A stretch of 17,172 nucleotides of DNA from Candidatus Omnitrophota bacterium. GTDB lineage: Bacteria; Omnitrophota; Gorgyraeia; Gorgyraeales; Gorgyraeaceae. Both the position numbers and the translations under genes were made by a program. Positions 7,229-15,272 of the stretch are shown piece after piece. The notes under the pieces were generated by a model. The model did not search any database, was not told the origin of the DNA, and saw only the letters and a list, made by a program, of their open reading frames with translations. Each line of letters starts with the position of its first letter. Position 1 is the first letter of the stretch. Where the stretch lies: contig JAHIEN010000087.1 of NCBI GenBank assembly GCA_018901615.1, forward strand, positions 1 through 17,172, given 5' to 3'.

Positions 7229-7306
7229 TGGTAGCGGCGAGTGGATTCGAACCACTGACGCGCCGGGTATGAGCCGACTGCTCTGACCAGACTGAGCTAC
7301 GCCGCC
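7229..7306 (-). tRNA. tRNA-Met (anticodon CAU), CCA encoded
   Basis: The minus strand folds as a class I tRNA. Acceptor stem GGCGGCG/CGCCGCT (one terminal G-U), D stem GCTC/GAGC, anticodon stem GTCGG/CCGGC with loop CTCATAC, variable loop GCGTC, T arm AGTGG-TTCGAAT-CCACT, discriminator A at 7232 and CCA at 7231-7229. CAU can mean elongator Met, initiator Met or Ile2. The G-U closing pair, paired 5' end and CATACCCG loop/stem resemble elongator tRNA-Met as I recall it from Bacillus, so I prefer that. Initiator is unlikely because its three consecutive anticodon-stem G-C pairs and unpaired first base are lacking. Ile2 cannot be fully excluded next to tilS. Confidence 0.9.
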
Positions 7307-7407
7307 GAAATTTTGTGAAACAAAATTTCGTCCCGAGCGACTTGTGGTGAGCGAAGCCGAACCAAGCCGAGGGACGAACAGGCGCATTATTAGGCGCGTC
7401 GAGGGAC
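7307..7407. repeat. Hairpin-rich gap between larE and tRNA-Met
   Basis: No gene is visible. A perfect 9-bp hairpin GAAATTTTG/CAAAATTTC with loop TGAAA (7307-7329) touches the first base of the tRNA. It is followed by a larger imperfect hairpin with arms TTCGTCCC (7327-7334) and GGGACGAA (7371-7378). GTCCCGAG (7330-7337) is the reverse complement of the CTCGGGAC octamer seen in other gaps. The gap is too palindromic for a confident promoter call. Confidence 0.6.
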
Positions 7408-8214
7408 CTATTTTTGCTTCAATCCTTCATTCAAACTCCCTGTCCTGTACCCCTCCAAATCAAGGACAACATACAGAAACCCAAGGGCCTTCAAATGTTT
7501 TATTATTTTATCACAAAACCTGTTATTTAGAAACTTTTTTATGTCTTTTTGTTCCACTTCTATCCTTGCTGTATCTTCGTGACATCTTACCCTCACCTGT
7601 CTTATCCCTTGGCGCTTTACAAAATCCTCTGCGCGCTCAATCTTTTTAAGCGTGCCCTTATTTATTCTTTTGCCGTAGGGAACTCTCGAAGCTAGGCATG
7701 CCATTGAAGGCATATCCCATGTCTCAAGCCGCATTATCTTCGAGTAGTTGCGAATATCTGCTTTGGTTATACCAGCTTCCCGCAGCGGGCTTTTCACGTT
7801 GAACTCTTTTTTCGCGATGTTGCCTGGCCTGTAATCTTTTTTGTCATCAAGATTGGAAGCGTCCACAATAAATCGCATCCCCTGCTTTCTCGCAATATCC
7901 TTCAGTCTGCCAAACAGCTCTTTCTTGCAATAATAACACCTGTCACTGGGATTTCTTGCAAAATTCCTGTCTCTCAATTCATTGGTATAAATTATCCTGT
8001 GTCTTGCCCCTAGATGCCTTGCGAATTTCTTTGCCTGTTTAAGTTCGGAATCTGTATAGGTCTCTGACGCGGCTGTGACGGCCAGAACGTTCTTTTCAGG
8101 CAATGCATCAATCGCTGCCTTTAGAAGAAAGCTTGAGTCCACCCCGCCTGAAAACGCTACTACAACACTATCGAGTCCCATTAAGATCTCCCTTAATTTT
8201 TTTCTTTTGTTCAT
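7408..8214 (-). CDS. larE: LarE-like ATP-dependent sacrificial sulfur transferase
   Basis: LarE adenylates a pyridinium dicarboxylate mononucleotide and donates sulfur from its own cysteine while building the nickel-pincer cofactor of lactate racemase. From the ATG at 8214 the protein has 268 residues: PP-loop VVVAFSGGVDSSFLLKAA (17-34), AVTAASETYTDSE (45-57), DRCYYCKKELF (91-101), GNIAKKEFNVKSPLREAGITKADIR (131-155) and PSMACLASRVPYG (169-181). Cys173 in ACLASR aligns with the sacrificial Cys176 of Lactiplantibacillus LarE. An in-frame TTG at 8235 would add seven residues and overlap mnmA; I prefer the ATG, with AAGG about 11 bases upstream. larB, larC and larA are not in this window, so another sulfur-transfer role is possible. 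It lies 13 bases after mnmA. Confidence 0.88.
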   Translation of the reverse strand: MNKRKKLREILMGLDSVVVAFSGGVDSSFLLKAAIDALPEKNVLAVTAASETYTDSELKQAKKFARHLGARHRIIYTNELRDRNFARNPSDRCYYCKKELFGRLKDIARKQGMRFIVDASNLDDKKDYRPGNIAKKEFNVKSPLREAGITKADIRNYSKIMRLETWDMPSMACLASRVPYGKRINKGTLKKIERAEDFVKRQGIRQVRVRCHEDTARIEVEQKDIKKFLNNRFCDKIIKHLKALGFLYVVLDLEGYRTGSLNEGLKQK

Positions 8215-8227
8215 ATATGCACCGACC

Positions 8228-9301
8228 TTAACCAATTATTTTTTCTATCCAGCCGCCGCCAAGTACATATTCATTTTCGTAAAAGACCGCTGCCTGGCCT
8301 GGCGTAATAGCTTTCTGAGGCTCATCAAACTCCACCTCTGTCGCGGAACTGCCTGTGACCTTTACCCGCGCCCTGGCCTTTTTATGCGCGTATCGGATCT
8401 TTACCTCAGCTTCAAAATCAGGTGTATCTTTTTTAGAAATCCAATTAATATCAGTGACGACGAATTTCTTCTTTTTTGTCTCAGATCCCTCGCTCGCCAC
8501 AATAAGGTTTTTCTCCGGTAGTATAGCTGTAACGTATAAAGGTTCTTTGTGAGATACGCCCAACCCCCTGCGCTGGCCTATTGTAAAATTCCAGAATCCC
8601 TTGTGCCTGCCGAGCACCTTGCCAGATGAATCAACTATGTCTCCCTCTTTTTCTCCTACGCCGCAATGCTCCTTGATAAACTCGGAATACTTATTGCCGG
8701 GCACAAAACATATCTCCTGGCTGTCCGGTTTTTCATACACGCCAAGACCCAGGGCCTTTGCCTTTTTTCTGACATGTGTTTTTTTAAACTCACCCAGGGG
8801 AAAGAGGGTCTTTTGTAGTTGAGCAGGCGTAAGCAGAGAAAGGACATAGGACTGGTCTTTTGCCTTATCCACAGACTCTTTAAGTCTGCAGGAATCGCCT
8901 CGCTCTATCCTGGCATAATGCCCTGTCGCTATAAAATCGCATTCCAGGGCCTCTGCCTTTTTCAGCAGGCTTCCGAATTTGATCTTCTCGTTACAGACTA
9001 TGCAGGGGTTCGGCGTTCTGCCCGCCATATATTCCTGTGTAAAATAGTCTATTACTTCTTTCCTGAAGACCTTTTCAAAATTTAACACATAATGCTTGAT
9101 GTCGAGCGCGCCGCAAACCCTTCTGGCATCCTCTATATCCCGTAATGAACAGCATGAGCGCTCCTTGTGTCTGCCGCAAGATTCCTTCGACCATATCTTC
9201 ATCGTGGCTCCGATAACATCAAAGCACTGGTCTTTTAAAATCGCTGCGGCGACAGAGCTATCGACCCCGCCGCTCATTGCCACTAAAACTCTTTTAGACA
9301 T
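8228..9301 (-). CDS. mnmA: tRNA-specific 2-thiouridylase
   Basis: Thiolates uridine 34 of tRNA-Lys, -Glu and -Gln at C2, using ATP and a persulfide relay. The 357-residue protein starts with the PP-loop VLVAMSGGVDSSVAAAIL (5-22). PNPCIVCNEKIKFG (97-110) contains the first catalytic cysteine, most likely Cys103 (E. coli Cys102). GHYARIE, KDQSYVLS and KPDSQEICFVP (191-201) supply the second, Cys198 (E. coli Cys199). FTIGQRRGLGV and the C-terminal barrel ending GQAAVFYENEYVLGGGWI are also typical. An extra cysteine-rich stretch (SCGRHKERSCC, 41-51) is seen in many MnmA. The ATG has only GAGG one base upstream, a poor spacing, yet no better start exists before the PP-loop. It follows nfnB by 31 bases. 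Confidence 0.96.
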   Translation of the reverse strand: MSKRVLVAMSGGVDSSVAAAILKDQCFDVIGATMKIWSKESCGRHKERSCCSLRDIEDARRVCGALDIKHYVLNFEKVFRKEVIDYFTQEYMAGRTPNPCIVCNEKIKFGSLLKKAEALECDFIATGHYARIERGDSCRLKESVDKAKDQSYVLSLLTPAQLQKTLFPLGEFKKTHVRKKAKALGLGVYEKPDSQEICFVPGNKYSEFIKEHCGVGEKEGDIVDSSGKVLGRHKGFWNFTIGQRRGLGVSHKEPLYVTAILPEKNLIVASEGSETKKKKFVVTDINWISKKDTPDFEAEVKIRYAHKKARARVKVTGSSATEVEFDEPQKAITPGQAAVFYENEYVLGGGWIEKIIG

Positions 9302-9332
9302 GCCTCGGACTAGAATTAAGGGTTAAAATTAT

Positions 9333-10700
9333 TTATAGTCTGTTTTTTAGGTAGTTATCTATGGCCCTTGCGGCTCGTTTGCCCGACCCCATCGCGGCAA
9401 TCACTGTATCATCGCCGCTAGTGGCATCGCCTCCCGCGTAAACACCCTGTATGTTAGTCGACTGAGTTTCATTATCAATCTCTATCTTGTCCCACTTTCC
9501 TGTTTTAAGCTCAGGCGTAGCCCTTAAAAATACGGGATTAGGACTCTGGCCGACCGCCATGATAACTGTATCAGCGTCCAGGATAAATTCCGAACATGGC
9601 ACAGGAATAGGCCTTCTCCTGCCTGAAGAATCCGGCTCTCCCAGTTCCATCTTTATACATTCCACGCCCTTTACAAAACCCTTACCATCTCCTAATATCT
9701 TTTTTGGTAAGGCCAGGGTCATGAACTCTATGCCTTCTTCCTTTGTGTTTTCTATTTCTTCCTTTCTTGCGGGCATCTCTTTCTCTGATCTCCTGTAAAC
9801 TATATAAACTTTTTCTGCGCCAAGCCTTAAACACACCCTGGCTGAATCCATAGCAGTGTTGCCGCCGCCCACCACCGCGATCTTTTTACCAATATTTATC
9901 GGCGTGTCATATTCTGGAAAAAGATAAGCCTTCATCAGATTCACTCTTGTCAGGAGTTCGTTAGATGAATAGACCCTGTTCAGGTTTTCTCCGGATATAT
10001 TCATAAAATTAGGAAGCCCCGCGCCTGTGCCTATAAACACCGCTTTGTATCCTTGTTCAAAAAGCTCCTTAAGCGTGATGGTTTTCCCGACTATAAAATT
10101 TCCCTTGAACACCACGCCTAATGACTCAAGATACTCCACCTCTTTTTTTACAATATTTTTGGGCAGGCGAAATTCAGGTATACCGTAAACCAGGACCCCT
10201 CCTTCCGCGTGAAGGGCCTCAAATACCGTAACTATATAACCCAACTTCGCTATGTCACCGGCGCATGTGAGACCGGCAGGACCACTGCCGATAACCGCGA
10301 CCTTCGTCCCCTTTGTCCGTGACGCGTGACGCGTAACGCGTGACGCGTTTTTAAGCCCCCAATCCGCGGCAAACCTCTCCAGTGCCCCTATATTTATAGG
10401 GTTGCCTTTTTTATTCAGTATACACGCGCCCTCGCACCGATCCTCCTGCGGACACACCCTGCCGCATACGCCCGGAAGATTATTTTTTTCTTTTATCGTC
10501 TTAATCGCGTCGTCAAACTCCTTATTTTTTATAGCGTTTATGAAACGCGGGATATCTATCTCTACCGGACATTTCGCGGAACACCTGGCATCCTTGCAAA
10601 CAAGGCATCTGGATGCCTCTTTTAATGCCTCCTCCTGAGACATGCCAAACGCTACTTCTTTGAAATTTTTTATTCTTTCAGCCGGGGCCTGTTTTTTCAT
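9333..10700 (-). CDS. nfnB: NfnB/GltA-type NADPH:ferredoxin flavoprotein large subunit
   Basis: Homologue of the glutamate synthase small chain, here most likely the large subunit of NAD-dependent ferredoxin:NADP oxidoreductase (NfnAB, also annotated SudA or GltA). From the ATG at 10700 it has 455 residues. The N-terminal iron-sulfur domain has Cys32, 35, 40, 44, 79, 83, 89 and 93, fitting two [4Fe-4S] clusters. The FAD site is VAVIGSGPAGL (134-144), the NADPH site VVGGGNTAMDSA (276-287) and the C-terminal FAD signature VYAGGDATSG. A GTG at 10727 would extend it, but the ATG overlaps the nfnA stop as ATGA (10697-10700), which favours it. Residues about 118-130 are encoded by a four-unit heptamer repeat, an in-frame insert between the iron-sulfur and FAD domains. 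The alternative, SudAB sulfide dehydrogenase, cannot be separated by sequence reading. Confidence 0.9.
   Translation of the reverse strand: MKKQAPAERIKNFKEVAFGMSQEEALKEASRCLVCKDARCSAKCPVEIDIPRFINAIKNKEFDDAIKTIKEKNNLPGVCGRVCPQEDRCEGACILNKKGNPINIGALERFAADWGLKNASRVTRHASRTKGTKVAVIGSGPAGLTCAGDIAKLGYIVTVFEALHAEGGVLVYGIPEFRLPKNIVKKEVEYLESLGVVFKGNFIVGKTITLKELFEQGYKAVFIGTGAGLPNFMNISGENLNRVYSSNELLTRVNLMKAYLFPEYDTPINIGKKIAVVGGGNTAMDSARVCLRLGAEKVYIVYRRSEKEMPARKEEIENTKEEGIEFMTLALPKKILGDGKGFVKGVECIKMELGEPDSSGRRRPIPVPCSEFILDADTVIMAVGQSPNPVFLRATPELKTGKWDKIEIDNETQSTNIQGVYAGGDATSGDDTVIAAMGSGKRAARAIDNYLKNRL
10318..10345. repeat. Four-unit heptamer array inside nfnB
   Basis: On the plus strand the units are CGTGACG, CGTGACG, CGTAACG, CGTGACG with no gaps; each junction creates the palindrome ACGCGT. 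The core GTRAC matches the heptamers at 229-256 (NGTAACY). The array is translated on the minus strand in the nfnB frame as part of ASRVTRHASRT, at the linker before the FAD-binding GSGPAG. Confidence 0.9.
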
Positions 10701-11527
10701 CCTTGTAATACTCCCTTGATCTTGCACGCGTGTTTTTCCTGTTCTTTAAAAAGTCCCTGCCTGACCATCAGTTCGTTAAAATTGACCTTGTGGCCATCAA
10801 ATTCAGGGCCATCAACGCACGCGAATTTTGTCTCTTCGCCAACCTCTATCCTGCACGAGCCGCACATACCTGTGCCGTCGACAAGCACTGTGTTCAATGA
10901 AACCATTGTCATGATCCCGGCCGGCTTTGTCAGATCGCTGACGACCTTCATCATGACAGCCGGCCCTACCGCGTACACCAGGTCTATCTTTTCGCCTTTT
11001 GCCATCAATCTCTTTAAGGCATCTGACACAAAACCCTTTTCGCCTTCTGTCCCATCGTCAGTGGTAATAAACATCTCATGACTTGTTTTTTTAAGTTCAT
11101 CCTTGAATATGACCAGTTCTTTGTTCCTCGCCCCTATTATCACTATCACCCTGTTCCCGGCTTCGCTGTAGGCCTTTACAACAGGATAGAGCTCCGCGAT
11201 GCCAACCCCTCCGCCTATACAGCACACAGTGCCGATTTTTTTAACATCTGTGGCATGCCCCAGGGGCCCGACCACATCAAGCAAATATTCGCCTGCCTTT
11301 TTCTCTGTAAGCCTCTGGGTCGTAACGCCTACTGTCTGATACACGATAGCAATTGTCTTTTCGCCGCGACCTGCTATTGTCAGAGGTATCCTCTCTCCGT
11401 TTTCATCAATCCTGACCATTACAAACTGGCCTGCCATGGCCTTTTGCGCCACAAAAGGCGCTTCCAGTTCCATTTTATAAATCGCAGGCGCTATTTTTTT
11501 ATTAATCAATATCTTAAACATCAGCAT
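10697..11527 (-). CDS. nfnA: NfnA-type FAD/NAD-binding [2Fe-2S] subunit
   Basis: Small subunit partner of NfnB, related to dihydroorotate dehydrogenase electron-transfer subunit PyrK and to SudB. It would bind FAD, NAD(H) and one [2Fe-2S] cluster, and with NfnB couple NADH and reduced ferredoxin to NADP reduction by electron bifurcation or confurcation. In 276 residues one sees the FAD-binding RIPLTIAG (46-53), the nucleotide-binding CIGGGVGIAELYPV (103-116), YAVGPAVMM (185-193), and the cluster stretch DGTGMCGSC (217-225) with FACVDGPEFDG (235-245). Cys222, Cys225 and Cys237 plus Asp217 fit the unusual Asp/three-Cys ligation reported for NfnA. Two ATGs compete: 11527, and 11521, which sits at a better distance (about 9 bases) from AGGAG. 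The start overlaps the end of coaX. Confidence 0.9.
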   Translation of the reverse strand: MLMFKILINKKIAPAIYKMELEAPFVAQKAMAGQFVMVRIDENGERIPLTIAGRGEKTIAIVYQTVGVTTQRLTEKKAGEYLLDVVGPLGHATDVKKIGTVCCIGGGVGIAELYPVVKAYSEAGNRVIVIIGARNKELVIFKDELKKTSHEMFITTDDGTEGEKGFVSDALKRLMAKGEKIDLVYAVGPAVMMKVVSDLTKPAGIMTMVSLNTVLVDGTGMCGSCRIEVGEETKFACVDGPEFDGHKVNFNELMVRQGLFKEQEKHACKIKGVLQG

Positions 11528-12257
11528 CTTCTCCTATTAGCCTTAGGCCTTTCAATGTTAAATCCGGGTCTATGCTGTTAACAGTTTTGCAGTAGGGCCC
11601 TATCAGGCGTGACATGCCTCCGGTAGCTATGACCCTGCATCTTTTACAATATTTCTTTTTTAATCTTTCGACTACCCCGTCGCAGAGGCTGCTGTAACCA
11701 TAGATCGCCCCGCTTATCATGCTCTCTCGAGTTTCTCTGCCCAGTATATCGCGAGGCTGGCGCAATGCCACATCAGGCAATAATACCGCGCGCCTTGACA
11801 GCGCATCAATAGAAAGCTCCACTCCAGGCGCTATAACCCCACCCAGATATTCCTTTTTATCATTAATAACATCTATGGTTATTGCTGTCCCAAAATCCAC
11901 CACTACTGCCCTGCCTCCATAAAGCTCAAACGCTGCCCTGGCATTTACCAGCCTGTCCTGACCGACTTGCCCCGGCTTCCTGTATCGATTTTTAACTCCA
12001 CTATCCACATCCCTGCCTACTACAAGCGCGCGACATTTCAAAACGCCGCAAAGGTCCTTCTCGATATATTTCAACGCCTCTGGCACAACGCTTGCAATAA
12101 TAGCCCGATCGATTTGTTTCGCGTATGGCCTGATTTTACGCCCCAGAGTCTTGTCTCTGGTCTTAATCGTAAAAGTCTTACCCAGAGAATCACCCTTAAA
12201 AATCCCGCAATGAATATTTGTGTTTCCGATATCTACAGCTAACAGCATATTTTCCAT
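11514..12257 (-). CDS. coaX: Type III pantothenate kinase
   Basis: Phosphorylates pantothenate with ATP, the first step of CoA synthesis; type III enzymes resist CoA feedback and usually need a monovalent cation. The 247-residue ASKHA-fold protein has LLAVDIGNTNIHCGIF (5-20, phosphate 1 loop), KNRYRKPGQVGQDRLVNARAA (89-109, with the catalytic Asp101), VVVDFGTAITIDV (118-130, phosphate 2 loop), GGVIAPGVELSIDAL (139-153) and VIATGGMSRLI (adenosine region). A second ATG at 12248 (MLLAVDIG) would match the usual CoaX N-terminus and has GGA just before it, so the true start is uncertain by three residues. It lies 40 bases after birA, a common birA-coaX pairing, and its 3' end overlaps nfnA. Confidence 0.95.
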   Translation of the reverse strand: MENMLLAVDIGNTNIHCGIFKGDSLGKTFTIKTRDKTLGRKIRPYAKQIDRAIIASVVPEALKYIEKDLCGVLKCRALVVGRDVDSGVKNRYRKPGQVGQDRLVNARAAFELYGGRAVVVDFGTAITIDVINDKKEYLGGVIAPGVELSIDALSRRAVLLPDVALRQPRDILGRETRESMISGAIYGYSSLCDGVVERLKKKYCKRCRVIATGGMSRLIGPYCKTVNSIDPDLTLKGLRLIGEDADV

Positions 12258-12297
12258 GTAGGTGCCGCGATTCTACAGTTCCGCATCGGTTCTGCGT

Positions 12298-13260
12298 TTA
12301 TCTCAATAAAATAACATCGCCGGCAAGCACCCTTTCATTAAACCCGGAATCCAGCCTTAATATAAGAGCACCTTCTTTGTCAACGTCCAGCGCGTGGCCT
12401 GATATAGACTGATTATGATAATTTACCTGGACCCTCTTGTCAAGGATTGCTGAAAGCTTTTTATGCTCCTCCACGATCCTGTCCAGCTTTCCATGTTTAT
12501 AAATAGCGTAATACTTATCAAGGTTTTTCAGCAATCTTTTTACAAAATCTACCCTTGATACCTGACTGTCTTTCTCTACAAAGATAGAAGTCCCGCCTTC
12601 AGGCAAAAGTTCCTTCTTTGTATTTATATTAATACCTATGCCGGCTATAACAAAATTGACCTTGTCAGTCTCGGCATTAAGCTCTGTCAGTATCCCGCTC
12701 ACCTTTTTACTGTTTATAAGAACGTCGTTAGGCCACTTTATAAGAGCTGGCAGGCCTGTCTCTTCTCTTATGGTCATTGCGACGCTCAATGCTGAAAAAA
12801 GCGTTATCATACAGGCCTCCCTTGGCAGCACATCCGGCCTGAGTATTACTGATAGGTACGCGCCTTTGCCTCTGGGCGAGACCCATTTTCTCCCAAGCCT
12901 CCCCCTGCCCCTTGTCTGGTATTCAGCTGTCACGACCAAACCTTCTTTTTCCCCGGAGAGCGCCAGCTTGTGCGCCGCGTCATTGGTAGAGGCGACCTCA
13001 TCATAAGAATATATCTTTTTCCCGATTATATCTGTATCGAGCTTCCACTTTAGCTCTACTTCTGTCAGGCGGTCAGGCGCTGACACCAGCCTGTAACCGA
13101 GATGTGGAGAGGCGATTATCTCATATCCCTCATCACGCAGCTTCTCCATATGTTTCCACACAGCGGTCCTGGATATCCCAAGCGCGCCGCTCAGCTCCTC
13201 GCCAGACACATACCCATCCTCATTCTTCTTAAAAAATTTCAATATCTTATCATCCAACAT
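12298..13260 (-). CDS. birA: Bifunctional biotin ligase / biotin operon repressor
   Basis: Activates biotin as biotinyl-5'-AMP and attaches it to carboxylase carrier proteins; with an N-terminal DNA-binding domain it can also act as a biotin-responsive repressor. The 320-residue protein has a winged helix (residues 1-60; recognition region SGEELSGALGISRTAVWKHM, 19-38), then the catalytic domain with STNDAA (91-96), the biotin/AMP loop TRGRGRLGRKWVSPRGKGAYLS (116-137), IKWPNDVLINSKKVSGILTE (174-193) and VIAGIGININ (204-213), and an SH3-like C-terminal domain. No biotin synthesis gene or obvious operator lies in the window, so a regulator role is inferred from the helix-turn-helix domain only. 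The ATG overlaps the end of uvrB by 11 bases, implying coupling. Confidence 0.95.
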   Translation of the reverse strand: MLDDKILKFFKKNEDGYVSGEELSGALGISRTAVWKHMEKLRDEGYEIIASPHLGYRLVSAPDRLTEVELKWKLDTDIIGKKIYSYDEVASTNDAAHKLALSGEKEGLVVTAEYQTRGRGRLGRKWVSPRGKGAYLSVILRPDVLPREACMITLFSALSVAMTIREETGLPALIKWPNDVLINSKKVSGILTELNAETDKVNFVIAGIGININTKKELLPEGGTSIFVEKDSQVSRVDFVKRLLKNLDKYYAIYKHGKLDRIVEEHKKLSAILDKRVQVNYHNQSISGHALDVDKEGALILRLDSGFNERVLAGDVILLR

Positions 13261-15229
13261 TATAAAGACCTCTGTCCTTGATTCTTTTTATACTGTCTCT
13301 CAATTCTGCGGCGCGTTCAAACTGAAGGTTTCTCGCGCATAACTCCATATCTCTCTGTAATTCAGCGACCAAGCTCTCTCTCTCATATTCTTCTTCAGTT
13401 TGCCCTGCCGCGTCAAGCGTCACCTCTATCGCCTTTTTTGCGGATTCGATGCCGTTCCTGATCGCCTTGTCAATAGATCTCGGCGTAATGTTATGCTCCT
13501 TATTAAATTCCAGCTGCTTGCTTCTCCTGCGATTCGTCTCCTCAATGGTCTTTCTTATGGAATTTGTTATTGTGTCAGCGTACATTATGACCTGTCCGTC
13601 TATATGACGCGCGGCCCTGCCAGACACCTGGATAAGCGCGGTCTCTGATCTTAAAAAGCCTTCCTTGTCCGCGTCCAGGATAGCCACGAGCGAGACCTCG
13701 GGAAGATCCAGGCCTTCGCGCAATAAATTTATACCCACAAGGCAATCAAATTCTTTCTTTCTTAAATCCCGCAATATCTCTGAGCGCTCGATCACGCCTA
13801 TCTCAGAATGTATGTAATTTACTTTTACCCCCGCGTCTTTTAAATACGCTGTCAGGTCCTCCGCCATTCTCTTTGTCAATGTAGTGACCAGTACGCGCTG
13901 GCCCACGACAGATCTTTTTTTGATATTTTCAACGAGGTCCGCTATCTGCCCTTCCGATGGTTTTATAATAATCTCCGGGTCTATAAGGCCTGTTGGCCTG
14001 ATAAGCTGCTCCACGACCTGGCCTGAGTTTTTCATCTCGTAGATAGAAGGCGTGGCGGATACAAATATTGATTCATGTATAATGCTCATAAATTCATCAA
14101 AATTAAGGGGCCTGTTGTCCAGGGCTGAAGGCAGCCTGAAACCGTAATCAACCAGGACCTGTTTCCGCGCCCTGTCGCCATTATACATACCGCGGAGCTG
14201 CGGGATCGTCACATGCGACTCGTCGATAATAGTGAGGAAATCATCTGGAAAATAATCCAGCAGGCAATAAGGCCTTGACCCGGGCTGCCTGTCGCTCAGA
14301 TGCCTGGAATAATTTTCAATGCCGTTGCAAAATCCCATCTCTCTCAGCATCTCCATATCATAGCGCGTCCTTGAATTAAGCCGTTGCGCCTCGAGCAATT
14401 TATTATTAGACTTCAATGCCTCAAGCTGTTCCTTGAGCTCGATCTCTATTGTGGCTATTGCCTTTTCTATCCTCTCTTCTGTGGTAACAAAATGTTTCGC
14501 GGGATATATCGCTATCTTTCCCATCTCCCCTAAGACCTCGCCTGTCAACGGGTCTACCTCAGCTATCCTTTCCACCTCGTCTCCAAAAAAGTATACCCTG
14601 TAGGCAGTTTCCTTGTAAGCGGGAAAGATCTCTATTATCTCGCCTCGCACCCTGAAAGAGCCGCGCTTGAAATCAATATCATTCCGCGAATACTGGATAT
14701 TTACAAGCCTGGCCAGGAGATCGACTCGTTTGATCGACTGTCCTTTTTCCAAAAAAAGTAAAAGGCCCTGGTAATCATCGGGAGAGCCAAGGCCGTATAT
14801 ACACGATACGCTCGCCACGATAATCACGTCCCTCCGCGACATAAGCGAACTTGTAGCTGAAAGTCTCAACCTGTCTATATTATCATTTATCGAGGCGTCC
14901 TTCTCTATATAGGTGTCTGTCTGTGGCACATAGGCCTCTGGTTGGTAATAATCATAGTAGCTCACGAAATATTCAACGGCATTGTGCGGAAAAAATTCCT
15001 TGAACTCGCCGTAGAGCTGCGCGGCAAGCGTCTTATTGTGAGATATCACAAGTGTCGGCCTCTGGAGGCTGGTTATGACATTCGCCATGGTAAATGTCTT
15101 GCCGCTGCCAGTAACCCCGAGCAGAGTTTGAAACCTCGAGCCTCTTTTCAGTCCGCTAAGAAGCCTTTCAATAGCCTTGGGCTGGTCACCCTCTGGCTTA
15201 AATGAGCTGACTAATCTAAAATCTGACAT
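13250..15229 (-). CDS. uvrB: Excinuclease ABC subunit B
   Basis: Central helicase-like subunit of nucleotide excision repair; receives damage from UvrA, inserts a beta-hairpin to verify it and recruits UvrC. The 659-residue protein shows Walker A LLGVTGSGKTFTMANV (36-51), the aromatic beta-hairpin YFVSYYDYYQPEAYVPQTDT (87-106), Walker B LTIIDESHV (332-340), SATPS, LVTTLTKRMAEDL, GINLLREGLDLPEVSLVAILDADKEG and the arginine-finger motif QVSGRAARH, ending in a UVR domain (about 620-655) with QFERAAELRD for UvrC contact. Length is normal. AAGGGG lies six bases before the ATG; this ribosome-binding site directly abuts the palindrome at 15240-15271, whose folding could influence translation. Confidence 0.97.
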   Translation of the reverse strand: MSDFRLVSSFKPEGDQPKAIERLLSGLKRGSRFQTLLGVTGSGKTFTMANVITSLQRPTLVISHNKTLAAQLYGEFKEFFPHNAVEYFVSYYDYYQPEAYVPQTDTYIEKDASINDNIDRLRLSATSSLMSRRDVIIVASVSCIYGLGSPDDYQGLLLFLEKGQSIKRVDLLARLVNIQYSRNDIDFKRGSFRVRGEIIEIFPAYKETAYRVYFFGDEVERIAEVDPLTGEVLGEMGKIAIYPAKHFVTTEERIEKAIATIEIELKEQLEALKSNNKLLEAQRLNSRTRYDMEMLREMGFCNGIENYSRHLSDRQPGSRPYCLLDYFPDDFLTIIDESHVTIPQLRGMYNGDRARKQVLVDYGFRLPSALDNRPLNFDEFMSIIHESIFVSATPSIYEMKNSGQVVEQLIRPTGLIDPEIIIKPSEGQIADLVENIKKRSVVGQRVLVTTLTKRMAEDLTAYLKDAGVKVNYIHSEIGVIERSEILRDLRKKEFDCLVGINLLREGLDLPEVSLVAILDADKEGFLRSETALIQVSGRAARHIDGQVIMYADTITNSIRKTIEETNRRRSKQLEFNKEHNITPRSIDKAIRNGIESAKKAIEVTLDAAGQTEEEYERESLVAELQRDMELCARNLQFERAAELRDSIKRIKDRGLYNVG

Positions 15230-15239
15230 ACCGCACCCC

Positions 15240-15271
15240 TTAACTTGACAATTACTCGTTTTGTCAAGTTA
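15240..15271. repeat. Nested palindrome family, copy B (before uvrB)
   Basis: Arms TAACTTGACA (15241-15250) and TGTCAAGTTA (15262-15271) pair over 10 bp with loop ATTACTCGTTT. It is the same element as 6039-6079 but lacks the left half of the inner stem, as if internally deleted. On the minus strand the arm runs straight into the AAGGGG ribosome-binding site of uvrB. Although each arm carries TTGACA, no -10 box follows at suitable spacing. Confidence 0.85.
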
Positions 15272-15272
15272 G

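Noticed and set aside
8212..8235. TTG start for larE at 8235
   Set aside because: It would overlap the end of mnmA, and the added residues do not resemble the family; an ATG follows at 8214 with a plausible ribosome-binding site.
10700..10727. GTG start giving nfnB nine extra residues
   Set aside because: The ATG at 10700 forms an ATGA overlap with the nfnA stop and begins with the usual MKKQAPAERI-type N-terminus; the extension only translates the nfnA end in another frame.
12258..12297. Possible regulatory element between birA and coaX
   Set aside because: Only 40 bases; it shows two vaguely similar CCGC..TTCT stretches but no palindrome or operator strong enough to report.
15240..15271. 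TTGACA in the palindrome arms as a -35 promoter box for uvrB
   Set aside because: At 16-18 bases downstream on the minus strand there is no TATAAT-like box, and TTGACA appears in both arms simply because the element is palindromic.
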